Assembly (NCBI GenBank): GCA_024742655.1
Contig: JANSYB010000073.1
Coordinates: 1-8,009 of the forward strand
From: Paracoccaceae bacterium
GTDB lineage: Bacteria > Pseudomonadota > Alphaproteobacteria > Rhodobacterales > Rhodobacteraceae
Length of the DNA stretch: 8,009 bases
Direction of reading: 5' to 3'
Position 1 is the first letter of the stretch. Each line of letters begins with the position of its first letter. Shown one piece after another: positions 6,288 through 8,009 of the stretch. The notes below the pieces were generated by a model, which was not told the origin of the DNA, searched no databases, and saw only the letters and a list, made by a program, of their open reading frames with translations. The position numbers and the translations under genes are program-made.

Positions 6288-7400
6288 TCAGGGCAGGGGC
6301 CCGGTTTGCCACAGCTGCACCTTCAGCCCGCCATGGGCCACGCTCGGGCCGGGGTCCTCGAAGGGCAGGGTCGTGGCGCGGGCCAGACCGGCCTCGGTCG
6401 TGATCAACCCGACGCGCCAGCCCCGGAACCGCTCCTTCAGCGTCTTGCCCAGAGATCCGTAAAGACCAAAGAGCTGCTTGCTCGTGCCGATCCGGGCGCC
6501 GTAGGGCGGGTTCACGATGACGAGGCCGGGCGGGCCGTTCGGGCGCTGCAGGTCGCTGACCGCGTGTGTTTCGAACCGGGTCAGATGCGCGACCCCGGCG
6601 CGTTCGGCGTTTTCACTTGCGCCCCGGATGGCCCCCGCATCGCGATCGGAGCCGTAAAAGCGCAGGGGCGTAACGCGCGACCGGTCGGTGCGCAGGTCGT
6701 CCCAGATGTCCGCGTCAAACGTGGCGAGCCGCTCAAAGGCGAAGTGGCGTGCGTGGCCGGGGGCGAGGTTGGCGGCGATCTGGGCTGCCTCGATCACAAA
6801 GGTGCCCGAGCCGCACATCGGGTCCAGCACCGGCTCAGAACCGTCATAGCCGCATTGCCGCAGAAAGAGTGCCGCCATGGTTTCGCGCATCGCGGCCTTG
6901 CCGACAAAGGTCTTGTAGCCGCGTTTGTGCAGCAACTCTCCGGAGGTATCGATGCTGAGCGTGCACTGGTTGTCCTCGATCCGAAGCTGGATTCGGATGG
7001 CCGCGTCGCCGTTCATCGGTGCGCCCGTCACCTCCTCGATGGCGCAGGCCACGCGTTCCGCGGCCGCCCCCTGGTGGTGGATTTTCGATTTGCGGCAGGT
7101 GGCCTCGACCGTCACGGGGACGTCCGCGCGCAGGAGTGCGTTCCAGTCGACCTCTCGGGTTTGCGCCTCGAGCCGCTCGAGATGCATCGCCTGGAACCGC
7201 GCCACCCGCGCCAGCACCCGGCCCGTGCCACGCAAGAGCAGGTTGGCGCGCCAGACATCCGTCCACTTGCCGCGAAAGCGCACGCCGCCGGGCATCGCCT
7301 TGGGCTTGGAAAACCCGAGCGCCAGCGCCTCGTCCTTGAGTGCGAGTTCCAGCCCCGGTGGCGCGGTGAGAAAGATCTCGAACGCGCGGGCGGGTGTCAT
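6288..7400 (-). CDS. THUMP-domain class I SAM-dependent RNA methyltransferase (RlmL-like)
   Basis: This is a complete 370-residue protein. The N-terminal part (about 1-155) fits a ferredoxin-like plus THUMP RNA-binding region, ending in SIDTSGELLHKRGYK. The family motif GKAAMRET (167-174) follows. The Rossmann methyltransferase domain has motif I LDPMCGSGTFVIEAA (192-206) for S-adenosylmethionine and the catalytic NPPY (297-300, in IVNPPYGARIG). This arrangement matches the UPF0020 family and the N-terminal half of E. coli RlmL/RlmK, which makes N2-methylguanosine 2445 in 23S rRNA. The RlmK half is absent, as in many bacteria. The rRNA target is inferred from family, so I give no gene symbol. 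Its ATG overlaps the TGA of the upstream transglycosylase gene (ATGA, 7400-7397) and there is no good Shine-Dalgarno, so translation is probably coupled. Confidence 0.93.
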   Translation of the reverse strand: MTPARAFEIFLTAPPGLELALKDEALALGFSKPKAMPGGVRFRGKWTDVWRANLLLRGTGRVLARVARFQAMHLERLEAQTREVDWNALLRADVPVTVEATCRKSKIHHQGAAAERVACAIEEVTGAPMNGDAAIRIQLRIEDNQCTLSIDTSGELLHKRGYKTFVGKAAMRETMAALFLRQCGYDGSEPVLDPMCGSGTFVIEAAQIAANLAPGHARHFAFERLATFDADIWDDLRTDRSRVTPLRFYGSDRDAGAIRGASENAERAGVAHLTRFETHAVSDLQRPNGPPGLVIVNPPYGARIGTSKQLFGLYGSLGKTLKERFRGWRVGLITTEAGLARATTLPFEDPGPSVAHGGLKVQLWQTGPLP

Positions 7401-8009
7401 AGGGCGTTCAGCAGGGCGCGCGTGGGCCAGGCATCGGCGGGCAGGCCCAGTTTCTGCTGAACGTCCTGCACGGCGGCCCGTGTGCCGGCACCCAGGATGC
7501 CGTCGATCTTGCCCACGTCATAGCCGCGCGCGTCCAGTTTGCGTTGCAATTGCTTCATCTGCTCACCCGACAGGCCCGGTTCGGGATTGCCTGCGTCGAA
7601 GACCGGGGCGCCCTCCAGCCGGTTGGCGAAATAGGCCGCTGTCAGGACGTAGACGAAACTCTGGTTCCATTTGAAATAGACCCGGAAATTGGGATAGGCG
7701 AGAAAGGCCGGCCCCTTGCGTCCCTGCGGCAGGATGATCGAGGCGGGCAGGTTCCCCGCGATCTGCCCGTGCCGGGGCGTCACGCCAAGGGCGGCCCATT
7801 CGGTGGCGGGCTTTGTGGTGCGCAGCCCGGTCTGGGACCAGTCGAGGGTCTGGGGCACGCTGATCTCTTGCAGCCAGGGCTCTCCGGGGCGCCAGCCCAG
7901 ATGGCTGAGCATCTTGCCACCCGACAACAGCGCATCGGGGGCAGAGCGCTTGAGGTCCACCTGCCCGTCGCCGTCACCGTCCACGCCGTTGTCCAGGATA
8001 TCCTGCGGC
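7397..8009 (-). CDS. Lytic murein transglycosylase, MltB/GH103 type, with C-terminal peptidoglycan-binding domain (N-terminus outside the window)
   Basis: The frame is open through the right edge, leaving the last 203 residues. The visible part starts inside the catalytic domain with an acidic DGDGDGQVDL stretch, then SGGKMLSHLGWRPGEPW. It continues with ILPQGRKGPAFLAYPNFRVY and WNQSFVYVLTAAYFANRLEG, which fit the C-terminal half of the SLT_2/MltB fold. After a linker (GNPEPG) the last 58 or so residues form a peptidoglycan-binding type 1 domain (LSGEQMKQLQRKL ... KIDGILGAGTRAAVQ ... LPADAWPTRALLNAL). The enzyme cleaves the glycan strand of murein to give anhydromuramoyl ends, in the periplasm. 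The catalytic glutamate and the signal peptide would be in the missing part. An internal GTG at 7984 is not the start. The stop overlaps the methyltransferase start by ATGA. Confidence 0.92.
   Translation of the reverse strand, partial: PQDILDNGVDGDGDGQVDLKRSAPDALLSGGKMLSHLGWRPGEPWLQEISVPQTLDWSQTGLRTTKPATEWAALGVTPRHGQIAGNLPASIILPQGRKGPAFLAYPNFRVYFKWNQSFVYVLTAAYFANRLEGAPVFDAGNPEPGLSGEQMKQLQRKLDARGYDVGKIDGILGAGTRAAVQDVQQKLGLPADAWPTRALLNAL

Noticed and set aside
5394..7460. A 688-codon open frame on the plus strand
   Set aside because: It lies opposite the enolase and methyltransferase genes, has no recognisable domain and is rich in Arg, Gly and His. It is what a GC-rich codon pattern produces on the opposite strand.

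Overview
The DNA is GC-rich and its coding frames use GC-rich codons. The gene products (an alphaproteobacterial-type SMC, an MltB-like transglycosylase with a C-terminal peptidoglycan-binding domain, and a HupE under a cobalamin riboswitch) suggest an alphaproteobacterium, most likely of the Rhodobacterales. That placement is by resemblance only; no search was run. All the protein-coding genes look like ordinary chromosomal genes. No insertion sequence, CRISPR array, tRNA, rRNA or attachment site was seen.

Layout: (1) Positions 1-1456 on the minus strand form a metal-uptake unit. A promoter (about 1428-1456) drives a well-preserved cobalamin (B12) riboswitch (1229-1404). Next come a leader with a hairpin that buries the ribosome binding site (1103-1129), a HupE/UreJ-family membrane transporter (452-1096), a terminator-like hairpin (399-434), and the start of a membrane-anchored or secreted histidine-rich protein that runs off the left edge (1-387). 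(2) About 170 bases (1457-1630) separate this unit from the divergent smc gene. They hold three dyads, one perfect DnaA box and a sigma70-type promoter. (3) smc (1650-5105, plus strand) encodes a full-length 1151-residue chromosome segregation ATPase. (4) Positions 5127-8009 on the minus strand hold three genes transcribed in the order lytic transglycosylase (partial), THUMP-type RNA methyltransferase, enolase-superfamily enzyme. The first two overlap by ATGA. The third follows after 54 bases and converges on smc, with a 21-base gap.

How the genes work together: the best-supported functional unit is the left one. A B12-sensing RNA upstream of HupE points to cobalt as the transported metal, with expression shut off when cobalamin is plentiful. 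The histidine-rich protein just downstream is a plausible periplasmic metal-binding partner. smc works in chromosome organisation and is not linked here to scpA or scpB. The right-hand genes (peptidoglycan turnover, rRNA modification, sugar-acid-type metabolism) share a transcription direction but no obvious pathway.
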